This document shows positions 1 through 7,923 of a stretch of DNA of 64,000 bases, piece by piece. The DNA is taken from NCBI GenBank assembly GCA_963721385.1, contig CAVRJB010000013.1:992001-1056000 (forward strand). The letters run 5' to 3'. This stretch comes from DAOMFB01 sp963721385 (GTDB taxonomy: Bacteria > Acidobacteriota > Thermoanaerobaculia > UBA5066). The position numbers and the translations under genes are program-made. Below the pieces are notes generated by a model. That model made no database searches, was not told the origin of the DNA, and saw nothing but the letters and a program-made list of their open reading frames with translations. Position 1 is the stretch's first letter. Each line of letters starts with the position of its first letter.

Positions 1-270
1 CACCGTTTCGCCGAGCTGGATCCGGTCGCCCGGCCGGAGGATCACGGGGTCCGTGATCCGCGAGCCGTTCACGGCGGTGCCGTTTCGCGAGCCGAGGTCG
101 ACGAGGCGCAGGTGTCCGTCGGCCATTTCGAGCCGCGCGTGGACGCGTGACAGCGTCCGATCGGCCAGCGGAACGTCGTTCGTCGAGGAGCGCCCCAGCG
201 TGACCGCAGGCTTCTCCATCCGGAGCCGCCGCGCGGGCTCGCCAGGGACCCTCACGTTCAGGATCAGCAT
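1..270 (-). CDS. FHA domain protein (3' end beyond window)
   Basis: The N-terminal 90 residues of a forkhead-associated (phosphothreonine-binding) protein are present; the rest lies left of base 1. The FHA signature is clear: GRSSTND, SRVHARL and LGSRNGT in the right order, starting almost at the N-terminus, so the FHA domain leads the protein. FHA domains read Ser/Thr phosphorylation and are common in lineages with many Hanks-type kinases; the kinase-like gene at the right edge of the window fits that setting but is not a demonstrated partner. The ATG at 270 has no Shine-Dalgarno but lies 6 nt after a TAGACT hexamer, suggesting a leaderless message. What follows the FHA domain cannot be said. 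Confidence 0.85.
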   Translation of the reverse strand, partial: MLILNVRVPGEPARRLRMEKPAVTLGRSSTNDVPLADRTLSRVHARLEMADGHLRLVDLGSRNGTAVNGSRITDPVILRPGDRIQLGETV

Positions 271-276
271 CGCCGA

Positions 277-282
277 AGTCTA
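277..282 (-). promoter_or_regulatory. Putative -10 hexamer of leaderless FHA gene
   Basis: TAGACT on the minus strand, followed by 6 nt and then the ATG. No Shine-Dalgarno lies between. The spacing would place the transcription start at the start codon. The same arrangement recurs before several other genes here. Confidence 0.5.
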
Positions 283-305
283 GCAGCGCCAAGCTTTGCG
301 CCCTC

Positions 306-334
306 TTCGTGGATCGAAACCGCCGTGCTATATT
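306..334 (+). promoter_or_regulatory. Putative sigma-70 type promoter of rpmE
   Basis: A TATATT hexamer (329-334) lies 17 bp after TTCGTG (306-311), a weak -35. The AT-rich -10 stands out in a GC-rich background. It leaves a leader of about 40-45 nt containing GACGAGGAG as the ribosome binding site just before the rpmE ATG. Confidence 0.5.
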
Positions 335-383
335 CCGCGGTTCCGCACCGGCTCACCACAGCGGCCGGCGCGACGAGGAGCCC

Positions 384-599
384 ATGAAGCCGAAGATCCA
401 CCCCGAGTCCTACGAAGTCACCGCGCACTGCGCCTGCGGGAACACCTGGAAGACGCATAGCACGAAGTCCGAGCTCCGCCTCGAGATCTGCTCGCTCTGC
501 CACCCGTTCTTCACGGGCAAGGCCAAGCTCGTCGACACCGCAGGCCGCGTCGAGCGTTTCCAGAAGCGCTACGCCAAGGCCGCTCCCAAGACGGCCTGA
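384..599 (+). CDS. rpmE: 50S ribosomal protein L31
   Basis: A 71-residue protein matching bacterial L31, a small component of the large subunit at the central protuberance/intersubunit bridge region. The N-terminus MKPKIHP and the segment ICSLCHPFFTGKAK are diagnostic. Cysteines at 16, 18, 36 and 39 make this the zinc-ribbon (C+) form, which usually serves as a zinc reserve and is replaced by a C- paralogue in zinc starvation; no paralogue is in this window. The start is set by a good GAGGAG just upstream. An in-frame start further upstream (309) would add residues unlike L31. It is followed 67 bp later by prfA, a common rpmE-prfA arrangement. Confidence 0.97.
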   Translation: MKPKIHPESYEVTAHCACGNTWKTHSTKSELRLEICSLCHPFFTGKAKLVDTAGRVERFQKRYAKAAPKTA

Positions 600-623
600 G
601 GCGCCCCGCCCCGCCCGTGCCCC

Positions 624-643
624 CTCCGGCGGCCCTCCCGGAG
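624..643 (+). other. Small GC-rich hairpin between rpmE and prfA
   Basis: CTCCGG (624-629) and CCGGAG (638-643) can pair across an 8-nt loop. There is no T-run, so it is not a clear terminator. It may tune read-through from rpmE into prfA. Confidence 0.25.
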
Positions 644-666
644 ACGCCCGAGGAGCCCCGACGACG

Positions 667-1749
667 ATGCTCCAGAAGCTCGAAGAGATCGAACGGAAGT
701 ACGCCGAGCTGAAGGCGCGCTCCGAGTCGCCCGAGGTCGCCCAGGACCACGTCGCCTACACGAAGACCGTCCGGGCGATGAAGGAGATCGCGTCGATCGT
801 CGAGAAGGTGCGGGAGCGGCGCCGCCTCGAGAAGGAGCTGGCGGGCGCCCGCGAGCTCCTCGACACCCTTCCCCCGGCCGACGAGCTCCGCGCCGTCGCC
901 CAGCAGGAGTTCGACGCCCTGCGCGGGCGGCTCCCGGCCGTCGAGGAAGAGCTGCGCCTGCTGCTTCTGCCGAAGGATCCGGACGACTCGAGAAACGTCG
1001 TCCTCGAGATCCGCGCCGGAACCGGAGGCGACGAGGCCGCCCTCTTCGCGGAGGAGCTGTTCCGCATGTACGTCCGGTACGCCGAGAGCCGCGGCTGGAA
1101 GGTGGACGTCGTCGAGCGAAGCGACGCCGGAGGAATCGGCGGCATCAAGGAGATCCAGGCGATCCTCGAGGGCGACGGGGCTTTCTCGCGCCTCAAGTAC
1201 GAAGGGGGCGTTCACCGCGTCCAGCGGGTCCCGGCCACGGAGACGCAGGGCCGGATCCACACCTCAGCGGCGACCGTCGCGGTCCTCCCGGAGGCCGAAG
1301 ACGTCGATCTGCAGGTCAGCGAAAAGGAGATCCGCGTCGACCTCTTCTGCGCCTCGGGCCCGGGCGGACAGGGGGTCAACACGACCTATTCGGCCGTCCG
1401 GCTGACGCACCTCCCGACCGGGACCGTCGTTCAGTGCCAGGACGAGCGGTCGCAGATCAAGAACAAGGCGAAGGCGATGCGCGTCCTGAAGTCACGCCTG
1501 TACGAGGTCGAGAGGGAGCGGCGCGAAGCGGCGTACGCCGCCGACCGGAAGAAGATGGTCGGGTCGGGGGACCGGTCCGAGAAGATCCGGACTTACAACT
1601 TCCCTCAGTCGCGCGTGACCGACCACCGGATCGGCTTCACGTCCCACCGCCTCGCCGACATCCTGGACGGGCGCCTCGACGAGCTGGTCGACCCGCTCGT
1701 CGCGTACTACCAGGCCGAGAGGCTGAAAGCGGAGCTCGCGAAGAGCTGA
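667..1749 (+). CDS. prfA: Peptide chain release factor 1
   Basis: Class I release factor of 360 residues, the normal RF1 length. It recognises UAA/UAG in the ribosomal A site and triggers peptidyl-tRNA hydrolysis. The catalytic GGQ is at 233-235, and the PAT tripeptide (residues 189-191), specific for RF1 rather than RF2, is intact. The N-terminal coiled-coil domain is rich in Glu/Arg. The start is an ATG preceded by GGAG about 12 nt upstream. The GGQ glutamine is the target of PrmC, whose gene lies 13 kb downstream (14684) instead of adjacent as in many genomes. Confidence 0.98.
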   Translation: MLQKLEEIERKYAELKARSESPEVAQDHVAYTKTVRAMKEIASIVEKVRERRRLEKELAGARELLDTLPPADELRAVAQQEFDALRGRLPAVEEELRLLLLPKDPDDSRNVVLEIRAGTGGDEAALFAEELFRMYVRYAESRGWKVDVVERSDAGGIGGIKEIQAILEGDGAFSRLKYEGGVHRVQRVPATETQGRIHTSAATVAVLPEAEDVDLQVSEKEIRVDLFCASGPGGQGVNTTYSAVRLTHLPTGTVVQCQDERSQIKNKAKAMRVLKSRLYEVERERREAAYAADRKKMVGSGDRSEKIRTYNFPQSRVTDHRIGFTSHRLADILDGRLDELVDPLVAYYQAERLKAELAKS

Positions 1750-1756
1750 ATCCGGG

Positions 1757-2047
1757 CTACTTCTTCGTGGCGGGTTTGGCGGCGGCCTTCCCCTCGACGT
1801 CCACCGCGTACATCTTGTAGTGGACGGTCACCTTGGAACCGACGGCCAGCTCGCCGGTGACCTTCGTCGCGGCGTCCTTGGTGATGTGGAAGCGCTCCTT
1901 CCCCTTCATCACGGTGATCGACGAGGCGTCCATCGCGCTGACGGTCCCCGTCACCTGGAAGCTGTCGGTCTTCAGGTCGACGGCGAACGCCGGCGCAGCG
2001 AACACCGTCAGGACGAGGACCGCCAGGACCACGCGGAATGCCTTCAT
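1757..2047 (-). CDS. Small secreted protein, DUF5666-like
   Basis: A 96-residue protein with a textbook signal peptide: MKAFR, a hydrophobic core VVLAVLVLTVF, and cleavage after AFA (about residue 22). The mature part is a small beta-rich domain with the pattern VTGTVSAMDASSITV, then KVTVHYKMYAVDVEG and a Lys/Ala-rich tail. The G-x-V-x-x-(I/L)D-x-x-x-I-T-V pattern resembles the OB-like DUF5666 family, whose function is unknown. The ATG is preceded by AGGAGGTA. It converges on prfA with only a few bases between their stops. Confidence 0.75.
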   Translation of the reverse strand: MKAFRVVLAVLVLTVFAAPAFAVDLKTDSFQVTGTVSAMDASSITVMKGKERFHITKDAATKVTGELAVGSKVTVHYKMYAVDVEGKAAAKPATKK

Positions 2048-2098
2048 GGAAATACCTCCTTCTCGAAAGTCGGAGGAACTCTATCAGAGGGGTTTTCG

Positions 2099-2875
2099 TC
2101 AGCGTCGCGTCAGGAGGTAGACCGGGCCCGGGTCGCGCACGGCGACGCCGCGGACCTCGAAGCCGCGCGCGAAGAGCTCCTTCGCCGCGGCCGCGAACCG
2201 CCGTCGCGCCCGGAGCGTCCCGTCGTGGTCGGTCCGGTAGATTCCGGGAGCGCCCGCCGGGAACGGGAGCGCCACGACAGGCGCGTCCGGGAAGCGCACC
2301 GCCGACGCCAGCGGCACCGCCGGGCCGTCCGTCAGGGACGGCGGGTTCCCGCCCGCCGCCGCCGCCGCGACCGCCGGGTCGTCGAGGCGCCAGATCACCT
2401 CGAACCGATCCGTCGGCAGGTTTCCGTAGATCCCCCCCATCGCACCGTAGAAGTTCGGCAGGAAATTCCGGACCGTCGCGCGGAGCCGCCCGACGTTCAG
2501 CTTCGCGTTCTTCAGGAGGAACGGGTCGTATGTCCAGGTGACGAGCCGGATGTTCCGCTCGAGGCACCAGCTCCTCTGGAAGAGCTTCAGCTTCACCGAG
2601 AGGCCGCGCCCCTGCGCCTCCGGCCGGACCGCCAGAAGGTGCGAGTGGAGCGCAGGCTCGCCGAGGTTCGTTCGCGGGATGCCGAAGACGAAGCCGAGCA
2701 TCCGGCTTCCCTCGAAGGCTCCGGCCGTCAGGCCGCCCGCGTGGGTGGCCGCGATCAGGTCGCTGCTGGGGGAGAGAACGCGGTCCGCAAAGCGCCAGGC
2801 GGCCTTTCCCACGTTCAGGGTCTCGTGGTACTCGTCGAAGTTCCGGAGCTCCCGGATGACGATCCGGCCGCTCAC
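2099..2875 (-). CDS. GNAT superfamily protein, COG3375-like
   Basis: A 258-residue protein whose central segment carries the GNAT acetyl-CoA-binding pattern: HLLAVRPEAQGRGLSVKLK (R/Q-x-x-G-x-G/A loop followed by a helix), preceded by GFVFGIP. The C-terminal half is family-specific and ends in VRDPGPVYLLTRR. The fold and arrangement match COG3375, predicted acetyltransferases often found next to N-acylamino-acid racemase genes. It starts with GTG, overlapping the M20 peptidase stop by 4 nt (GTGA), so it is the last gene of a three-gene coupled operon. A role in acylating or handling amino-acid substrates of that operon is inference; no substrate can be read from sequence. Confidence 0.75.
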   Translation of the reverse strand: MSGRIVIRELRNFDEYHETLNVGKAAWRFADRVLSPSSDLIAATHAGGLTAGAFEGSRMLGFVFGIPRTNLGEPALHSHLLAVRPEAQGRGLSVKLKLFQRSWCLERNIRLVTWTYDPFLLKNAKLNVGRLRATVRNFLPNFYGAMGGIYGNLPTDRFEVIWRLDDPAVAAAAAGGNPPSLTDGPAVPLASAVRFPDAPVVALPFPAGAPGIYRTDHDGTLRARRRFAAAAKELFARGFEVRGVAVRDPGPVYLLTRR

Positions 2876-4020
2876 GGCGCGACCTCCTCGAGGAGGGCGG
2901 CCACGAGAGCGGCCCGGCGAGGCAGGTCATCGACGAGGAGGTGCTCCGTCCGCGCGTGCGCGCCGCCCCCCGCCGGCCCGAGGCCGTCGAGCGTCGGGAC
3001 CCCTGCGGCGGCGGTCAGGTTTCCGTCGGACGCCCCGCCGACCCGGGCGGACGGCAGCTCGAATCCCAGCATCTGCGCCAGCGCGGCGGCACGCCGGTAC
3101 AGGGCCCCCGAGATCTCGGTCTCCTCCATCGGGGGGCGGTTCATCCCCCCCTCCACCGTCACACGGACGCGCGGATCGGCGGGCCGGTACGCGGCGAGGG
3201 CGGCGACGACGCGCTCCCCTGCCTCGCGCGTCCAGACGCGGAAATCGATGGTCACCTCCGCGCTCTCGGGAACGACGTTCGACTTCGTCCCCGCCGAGGC
3301 GACGGTCGGGACGACGGACGCGCCGACAGAGCTGTCGGCGAGGGCGTCGGCGAAGAGGACGAAGCGCGAGAGCTCGAGAAGCGCCGAGGCTCCCCGCTCC
3401 GGCTCGAGACCTGCGTGCGCCGCCACGCCCGAAAAACGCGCCGTCACGAGGCCGATCCCTTTTCGGGCGACCTTCGCGGCGCCGCCCTCGCCCGACGGCT
3501 CGAGGACGAGGACTCGCTCGTGCCGGAGCGCCTCGGCGACGAGGAGCTCGCGCGAGGCGCCGCTCCCGAGCTCCTCGTCCGGGGTCAGGAGGAGCGTCAC
3601 GCCGCCGGCCGGCTTCACGTCACCCGCCGCGGCAGCGGTGAGGACCGAAAGCGCGACGGCGATCCCGGCCTTCATGTCGAAGACGCCCGGTCCCAGAGCC
3701 GTTCCTTCCGCCACGCGGAACGGGATCTCGGCCAGGGTCCCGGACGGCCAGACGGTGTCGACGTGCCCGAGAAGCAGCGTCTTCGACGCTCCTCCGACCC
3801 GAGCGAGGACAGCGTCGCCCCGACCTGCGCACGGCACCGTCTCCGCCGCGGCGCCGGCCGCGGTGAGGCGGCCGGCCACGAAGCGGGAGAGGGCGGTGAC
3901 GCGCGCGGAGTCGTCGGAGGGACTCTCTCTCACGACGAGTGCTTCGAGGTCCGAAAGGAGCCTGTCCCGGCGCGACGCGAAAAGAGCCGAGAGCTCGGCG
4001 ATCCGGGTCGCCGCTGTCAC
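2872..4020 (-). CDS. M20 family metallopeptidase, carboxypeptidase G2-like
   Basis: A 382-residue M20A-type di-zinc hydrolase. Visible metal and catalytic motifs in order: LLLGHVDTVWP (His ligand and Asp), FDMKAG (bridging Asp), PDEELGS (general base Glu-Glu) and the C-terminal GPAGGGAH His. The stretch GGASDGNLTAAAGVPTLDG is typical of the carboxypeptidase G2/glutamate carboxypeptidase branch, which cleaves C-terminal Glu or N-acyl amino acids. There is no signal peptide, so it is probably cytoplasmic. The start is GTG at 4020, overlapping the racemase stop (GTGA); the frame is open further upstream but that part lies inside the racemase. It sits between an OSBS/NAAAR-type racemase and a GNAT gene, which suggests N-acyl amino acid deacylation. 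Confidence 0.88.
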   Translation of the reverse strand: MTAATRIAELSALFASRRDRLLSDLEALVVRESPSDDSARVTALSRFVAGRLTAAGAAAETVPCAGRGDAVLARVGGASKTLLLGHVDTVWPSGTLAEIPFRVAEGTALGPGVFDMKAGIAVALSVLTAAAAGDVKPAGGVTLLLTPDEELGSGASRELLVAEALRHERVLVLEPSGEGGAAKVARKGIGLVTARFSGVAAHAGLEPERGASALLELSRFVLFADALADSSVGASVVPTVASAGTKSNVVPESAEVTIDFRVWTREAGERVVAALAAYRPADPRVRVTVEGGMNRPPMEETEISGALYRRAAALAQMLGFELPSARVGGASDGNLTAAAGVPTLDGLGPAGGGAHARTEHLLVDDLPRRAALVAALLEEVAP

Positions 4021-5123
4021 GCCACGAGCTCCCGCGACGACGTCGTGACCCGCGCGAGGACGTCGCGCCGGACCTCGACGCCGATCCCGGGCCCCCGGGG
4101 GACCGGCATCCAGCCGTCCGACGCCTCGAGCGCCGGCGCCACGATGTCCTCCTCGAAGTAGCGCGACGACGAGGAGGTGTCGCCCGGCTTCGAGAAGCCC
4201 GCGAGGCTCGCGATCGCGACGTTGTGCGCGCGGCCGACGCCGGCCTCGAGCATCCCGCCGCACCAGAGCGGGATCCCCGCCTTCGACGCGACCTCGTGGA
4301 TCCGGAGCGCCTCGCCGTGGCCGCCGACGCGGCCGATCTTGACGTTGATGACCCGGCAAGCGCCGAGGGCGATCGCGGTCCGGGTGTCGTCCGCGGAGCG
4401 AATCGACTCGTCGAGGCAGATCGGCGTTCTGAGCATCTTCGCGAGCGCCGCGTGGTCGGCGATGTCCTCGTAGTGGAGCGGCTGCTCCATGTAGTCGAGG
4501 CCGAACGGATCGAGGGCCCGGAGATGGTCTGCGTCGGCGAGCGTGTAGGCGGCGTTCGCGTCGACGGTCAGCGGGACCCCGGGAAACGCCTCACGGACGG
4601 CCTTGACGCGGTCGACGTCGGTCCCCGGCTGGATCTTCAGCTTGATCCGGCGATAGCCCTGCTCGACGTGCTTCCGGACGTTCGCCACGGTGTCGGCCAC
4701 GGTCGGCGAGATGCCGAGCGAGACGCCGACCTCGATCTTCGTCCGCGTCCCGCCGAGAGCGTGCGCCAGGGACTCTCCCGCCGCCCGCGCGTAGAGGTCG
4801 CGGAGCGCCGTCTCCACGGCAGCCTTCGCCATCCTGTTCCCCCGGACGCGCGCCGCGTCCGCCTCGAACGCCTCCGGAGAGGCGACGTCCTTCCCGAGGA
4901 CGAGCGGCAGCAGGAACGCCTCGAGGACGTGCCGCGCCGTGCCGAGCGTCTCCGAGGAGTAGAACGGCCCTTCCTCGGCCACGCACTCGCCCCAGCCCGA
5001 AAGGCCGCCCGAGACGAGCTCGAGGAGGAGGAACTTCTTGATCGTCGTCTCGCCGAACGAGGTCTTGAACCGGAACTTCAACGGCATCTCGACCTGTCTC
5101 AGGGTCACCGCGTCAATGCGCAT
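4017..5123 (-). CDS. o-Succinylbenzoate synthase / N-acylamino acid racemase family
   Basis: An enolase-superfamily enzyme of 368 residues. The muconate-lactonizing subgroup machinery is complete: KLK at 161-163 (K163 base), metal ligands D188 (DAN), E213 (MEQP) and D238 (LDES), and K262 (VKIGRVGG). These positions nearly coincide with the bifunctional NAAAR/OSBS of actinobacteria. Family members either dehydrate SHCHC to o-succinylbenzoate (menaquinone pathway) or racemise N-acyl amino acids, and sequence alone does not separate the two. Here no other men genes are near, while an M20 hydrolase and a COG3375 GNAT follow directly, favouring the racemase role (inference). The ATG at 5123 is preceded by GGAGG; the open frame continues upstream but loses similarity. 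Confidence 0.88.
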   Translation of the reverse strand: MRIDAVTLRQVEMPLKFRFKTSFGETTIKKFLLLELVSGGLSGWGECVAEEGPFYSSETLGTARHVLEAFLLPLVLGKDVASPEAFEADAARVRGNRMAKAAVETALRDLYARAAGESLAHALGGTRTKIEVGVSLGISPTVADTVANVRKHVEQGYRRIKLKIQPGTDVDRVKAVREAFPGVPLTVDANAAYTLADADHLRALDPFGLDYMEQPLHYEDIADHAALAKMLRTPICLDESIRSADDTRTAIALGACRVINVKIGRVGGHGEALRIHEVASKAGIPLWCGGMLEAGVGRAHNVAIASLAGFSKPGDTSSSSRYFEEDIVAPALEASDGWMPVPRGPGIGVEVRRDVLARVTTSSRELVA

Positions 5124-5250
5124 CGGGCGATGGCCTCCGATCGAGGAATCGGGGCGCCGAACCGGCCGCTTGACCGATTCCGGCCCCCCGAATGATGATC
5201 CCGCCCTCCCGGGACGCCGGGACAATACACGACCCTCCGAAGGAGGTCCC

Positions 5251-6060
5251 TTGTTCCAGGCTGCTGGCCGTCCCCGCACGCTCGTCGCCGCCTCGCTGCC
5301 CCTGCTGCTCGCCCTCGCCGCCTGCGGCGGTAAGGAGGAGCCCTCCGCGAAGCCGGCCTCTGCCGCCGCTTCGGTGACCGCCCCCGCGGCCGCACCGGCG
5401 GCAGCCCCTTCCGCCACGGGCTCCTCGGCGGTCGCTGGCCGCGTCGTGTTCGACGGCGCGCCGCCCGAGAACCCGAAGTTCCGGATGTCGGCCGACGCCT
5501 CGTGCGCGAAGAGCCACCCGGGCGAGGTGACGAAGGAGGAGATCGTCGTCGGGAAGGACAAGGGGCTCGGAAACGTCTTCGTCTGGGTGAAGTCGGGGAT
5601 CTCCGGGACGTACCCCGCACCGGCGGTGCCGGTCGTCCTCGACCAGAAAGGGTGCCTTTACGAGCCTCACGTCTTCGGGCTCGTCGTCGGGCAGCCGCTC
5701 GAGATCGTCAACAGCGACGACACGCTCCACAACGTCCACTCCCTCGCCGAGACGAACGACGCCTTCAACCTGGGGATGCCGAAGCAGGGGATGCGGTTCA
5801 CGCGGACGTTCGACAAGCCCGAGGTGATGGTCAAGATCAAGTGCGACGTCCACGGCTGGATGGCCTCTTACGCGGGCATCGTGCCGCACCCGTTCTTCGC
5901 CGTCTCCGGGAAGGACGGCGGCTTCGAGATCCGGAACCTGCCCGCCGGGACCTACATGCTCGAGGCGTGGCACGAGAAGCTCGGCCGCCAGACCCAGCAG
6001 ATCACCGTCGGGGAGAAGGAGACGAAGCCCGTCACCTTCACCTTCAAGGCCGGGGCGTAG
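5251..6060 (+). CDS. Cupredoxin-like lipoprotein with carboxypeptidase-regulatory domain
   Basis: A 269-residue lipoprotein. The start is TTG at 5251, chosen because GAAGGAGG lies just upstream and it yields a signal peptide with lipobox LAAC (Cys25). A longer ATG start (5038) would bury the signal. After an Ala/Pro linker, residues about 70-205 look like a plastocyanin-type fold: HNVHS supplies one His and KCDVHGWM supplies the Cys, His and Met of a type-1 copper site. The C-terminal GGFEIRNLPAGTYMLEAWHE is a carboxypeptidase-regulatory-like beta-sandwich. It heads the ctaA-ctaB-SCO1 run, so a periplasmic electron-transfer or copper-delivery role in cytochrome oxidase function is a reasonable inference. 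Confidence 0.85.
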   Translation: MFQAAGRPRTLVAASLPLLLALAACGGKEEPSAKPASAAASVTAPAAAPAAAPSATGSSAVAGRVVFDGAPPENPKFRMSADASCAKSHPGEVTKEEIVVGKDKGLGNVFVWVKSGISGTYPAPAVPVVLDQKGCLYEPHVFGLVVGQPLEIVNSDDTLHNVHSLAETNDAFNLGMPKQGMRFTRTFDKPEVMVKIKCDVHGWMASYAGIVPHPFFAVSGKDGGFEIRNLPAGTYMLEAWHEKLGRQTQQITVGEKETKPVTFTFKAGA

Positions 6061-6088
6061 GGCGAGAAATCCCGCCGGGGAAAAGAGG

Positions 6089-7084
6089 ATGAACCAGCGG
6101 AAGGATTCGATCGTTCGCGTGACGGCCCGCGCCGTGGCCGCCGCTGTCTTCCTCCTCCTGATCGCGGGGGCTCTCGTCACCTCGACGGAGTCGGGCCTCG
6201 CCGTTCCGGACTGGCCCCTCTCCTACGGCCGTCTCATGCCGCCCATGGTCGGCGGGATCCTCTACGAGCACGGCCACCGGATGGTCGCGGCGCTCGTCTC
6301 CCTCTTCGTCGGCCTCCAGATGGGCGTCCTCCTCTGGGGCGAGAAGCGGAAGGCCGTCCGGCGGCTCGGCGTCCTCGCCTTCGCCGCGATCCTCGGTCAG
6401 GCGCTCCTCGGCGGCCTCACGGTCCTCTTCCTCCTCCCGCCCGCGGTCTCGTCGGCGCACGCGGGCCTCGCCCAGATCGTCTTCGCGCTGACGGCCGCGA
6501 TCGCCTGGATGACCTCTGGCGCCTGGACCTCGGGAACGATCGTCGGCGGCGTTTCGGCATCGGACGCGGTGGGGCTCGACCGGGCGTTCCGGCTCGCGTC
6601 GCTCGCGGCCCTCGCGACCTATGTCCAGATTCTGCTCGGCGCCGTCATGCGGCACACCGGGGCGGGACTCGCCATCCCCGACTTTCCGTTCTCTTTCGGG
6701 CGGCTCGCCCCGACGGCCGCCGAGCTCGCCCGTCACGGTGTCCCGATCGCCTTCGCGCACCGCGCCTTCGCCCTCGTCGCGGCCCTGCTCGTTCTCGCCG
6801 CGCTCGGAGCCGCGTGGAGGCTGAAGCCCCGGATTCCCGCCCTCGGGCCCCTCACGGCGGCCTGGGGCACGGTCCTCGCGCTCCAGATCGTCCTCGGCGC
6901 GCTCTCGGTCTGGACGAAGAAGGCCGTACCGGTCACCGCCGCGCACCTCGCCGTCGGAGGCCTCCTCTTCATCACGGCGGTCCTCGTGGCGCTCACGCTC
7001 GGCCGCGGCCGGGCCCGCGCGGTCGAAGCGGGGGGCGTGCTCTCCGGGCGCCCCGCCCCCGCCTTCGCGACCTCGTCGAGCTGA
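6089..7084 (+). CDS. ctaA: Heme A synthase, COX15/CtaA family
   Basis: A polytopic membrane protein of 331 residues that oxidises the C8 methyl of heme O to the formyl group of heme A. The internal two-fold repeat of the family is visible: GLAVPDWPLSYGRLMPP and, later, AGLAIPDFPFSFGRLAP. Heme-ligating histidines lie in YEHGHRM, SSAHAGL, MRHTGAG and FAHRAF. Roughly eight hydrophobic helices are present. AAAAGAGG-type Shine-Dalgarno precedes the ATG. The last 16 codons leave the family pattern, because the frame passes a slippery G-run at 7030-7036 and ends at TGA 7082. In the -1 frame the sequence runs straight into CtaB. Confidence 0.93.
   Translation: MNQRKDSIVRVTARAVAAAVFLLLIAGALVTSTESGLAVPDWPLSYGRLMPPMVGGILYEHGHRMVAALVSLFVGLQMGVLLWGEKRKAVRRLGVLAFAAILGQALLGGLTVLFLLPPAVSSAHAGLAQIVFALTAAIAWMTSGAWTSGTIVGGVSASDAVGLDRAFRLASLAALATYVQILLGAVMRHTGAGLAIPDFPFSFGRLAPTAAELARHGVPIAFAHRAFALVAALLVLAALGAAWRLKPRIPALGPLTAAWGTVLALQIVLGALSVWTKKAVPVTAAHLAVGGLLFITAVLVALTLGRGRARAVEAGGVLSGRPAPAFATSSS
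7030..7036 (+). promoter_or_regulatory. Putative -1 ribosomal frameshift heptamer joining ctaA to ctaB
   Basis: G GGG GGC lies in the ctaA zero frame and has the X XXY YYZ form of a -1 slippery site. Slippage here would put ribosomes into the ctaB frame at CGT (7036), giving one CtaA-CtaB polypeptide. The alternative explanations are a missing G in the assembly or a real indel. See finding. Confidence 0.5.
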
Positions 7085-7923
7085 CGAAGCCGCGGATTAC
7101 GCTCTTCGTCGTCCTGACGGCCTTCGTCGGGTTCGCGGCCGGGACGACCGGTCCTCTCTCGACGCTGAACGCGGCGCTGCTGGTGCACACCCTGATCGGC
7201 ACGGCCCTCGTCGCCTCCGGGACGAGCGCTTTCAACCAGCTCACCGAGATCGGCCTCGACGGCCGGATGGCCCGGACCGCGAACCGGCCGCTTCCGTCCG
7301 GGCGCCTCTCGCCGCGGGCGGCGTTCCTGTTCGCGTCGGCGCTCTCCGTCGTCGGCATCGCCGAGCTCGCCCTCTTCGTGAACGGAATCACCGCGCTTCT
7401 CGCCGCCGTGACGCTCGTGTCGTACGTCGGCCTCTACACGCCGATGAAGACGGTCTCGCCGCTCTCGACGATCGTCGGCGCGGTCCCCGGGGCGCTCCCG
7501 CCACTGGGCGGCTTCACGGCCGTCCACGGTTCGATTGCGGCGCCGGGGCTCGTCCTCTTCACGATCCTCTTCCTCTGGCAGCTCCCCCACTTCTTCGCGA
7601 TCGGGTGGCGCCACCGCGTGGACTACGGCCTCGCCGGGGTCCGGATCCTCCCGACGATCGACCCGAGCGGGAAGCGGACGGGCCGCCACGCGCTCGGCTG
7701 GTGTCTGCTCCTCGTCCCCGCGACGCTTCTCCCGGCCGCTCTCGGAATGGCGGGGACCGTCTACGCCATCGGCGCGATGGGCCTGACGCTCGCGTTTCTC
7801 GCGGCGTCGTTCCGCTTCGCGCGCGAGACGACGGATGAGCGGGCGTTGACGCTCTTCCTCGCCTCGATCGGCTGGCTCCCGGCGGTGCTCGTCCTTCTCG
7901 TCGCCGATCGCATCATTCCTTGA
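7036..7923 (+). CDS. ctaB: Protoheme IX farnesyltransferase (heme O synthase)
   Basis: A UbiA-superfamily membrane enzyme that attaches farnesyl to heme B to make heme O, the substrate of CtaA. Family motifs: VELTKPRITLFVV at the N-terminus, the first Asp-rich element in FNQLTEIGLDGRMARTANRP, the YTPMK motif, and HFFAIGWRHRVDYGLAGVRI as the second. About 280 residues from the conserved start match the family. No ATG, GTG or TTG occurs in frame between 6814 (GTG, deep inside ctaA) and the conserved region. The coordinate given is the frame entry predicted from the slippery site. It may be the second half of a CtaA-CtaB fusion, which exists in some bacteria, or start at a rare codon. The stop overlaps the next gene (TTGA). 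Confidence 0.88.
   Translation, partial: RALRAPRPRLRDLVELTKPRITLFVVLTAFVGFAAGTTGPLSTLNAALLVHTLIGTALVASGTSAFNQLTEIGLDGRMARTANRPLPSGRLSPRAAFLFASALSVVGIAELALFVNGITALLAAVTLVSYVGLYTPMKTVSPLSTIVGAVPGALPPLGGFTAVHGSIAAPGLVLFTILFLWQLPHFFAIGWRHRVDYGLAGVRILPTIDPSGKRTGRHALGWCLLLVPATLLPAALGMAGTVYAIGAMGLTLAFLAASFRFARETTDERALTLFLASIGWLPAVLVLLVADRIIP

Noticed and set aside
1820..4048. 742-codon plus-strand open frame across the small secreted protein, GNAT and M20 genes
   Set aside because: Composition is Arg/Pro/Ala noise typical of high-GC antisense frames. The minus strand encodes recognisable families over the same DNA.
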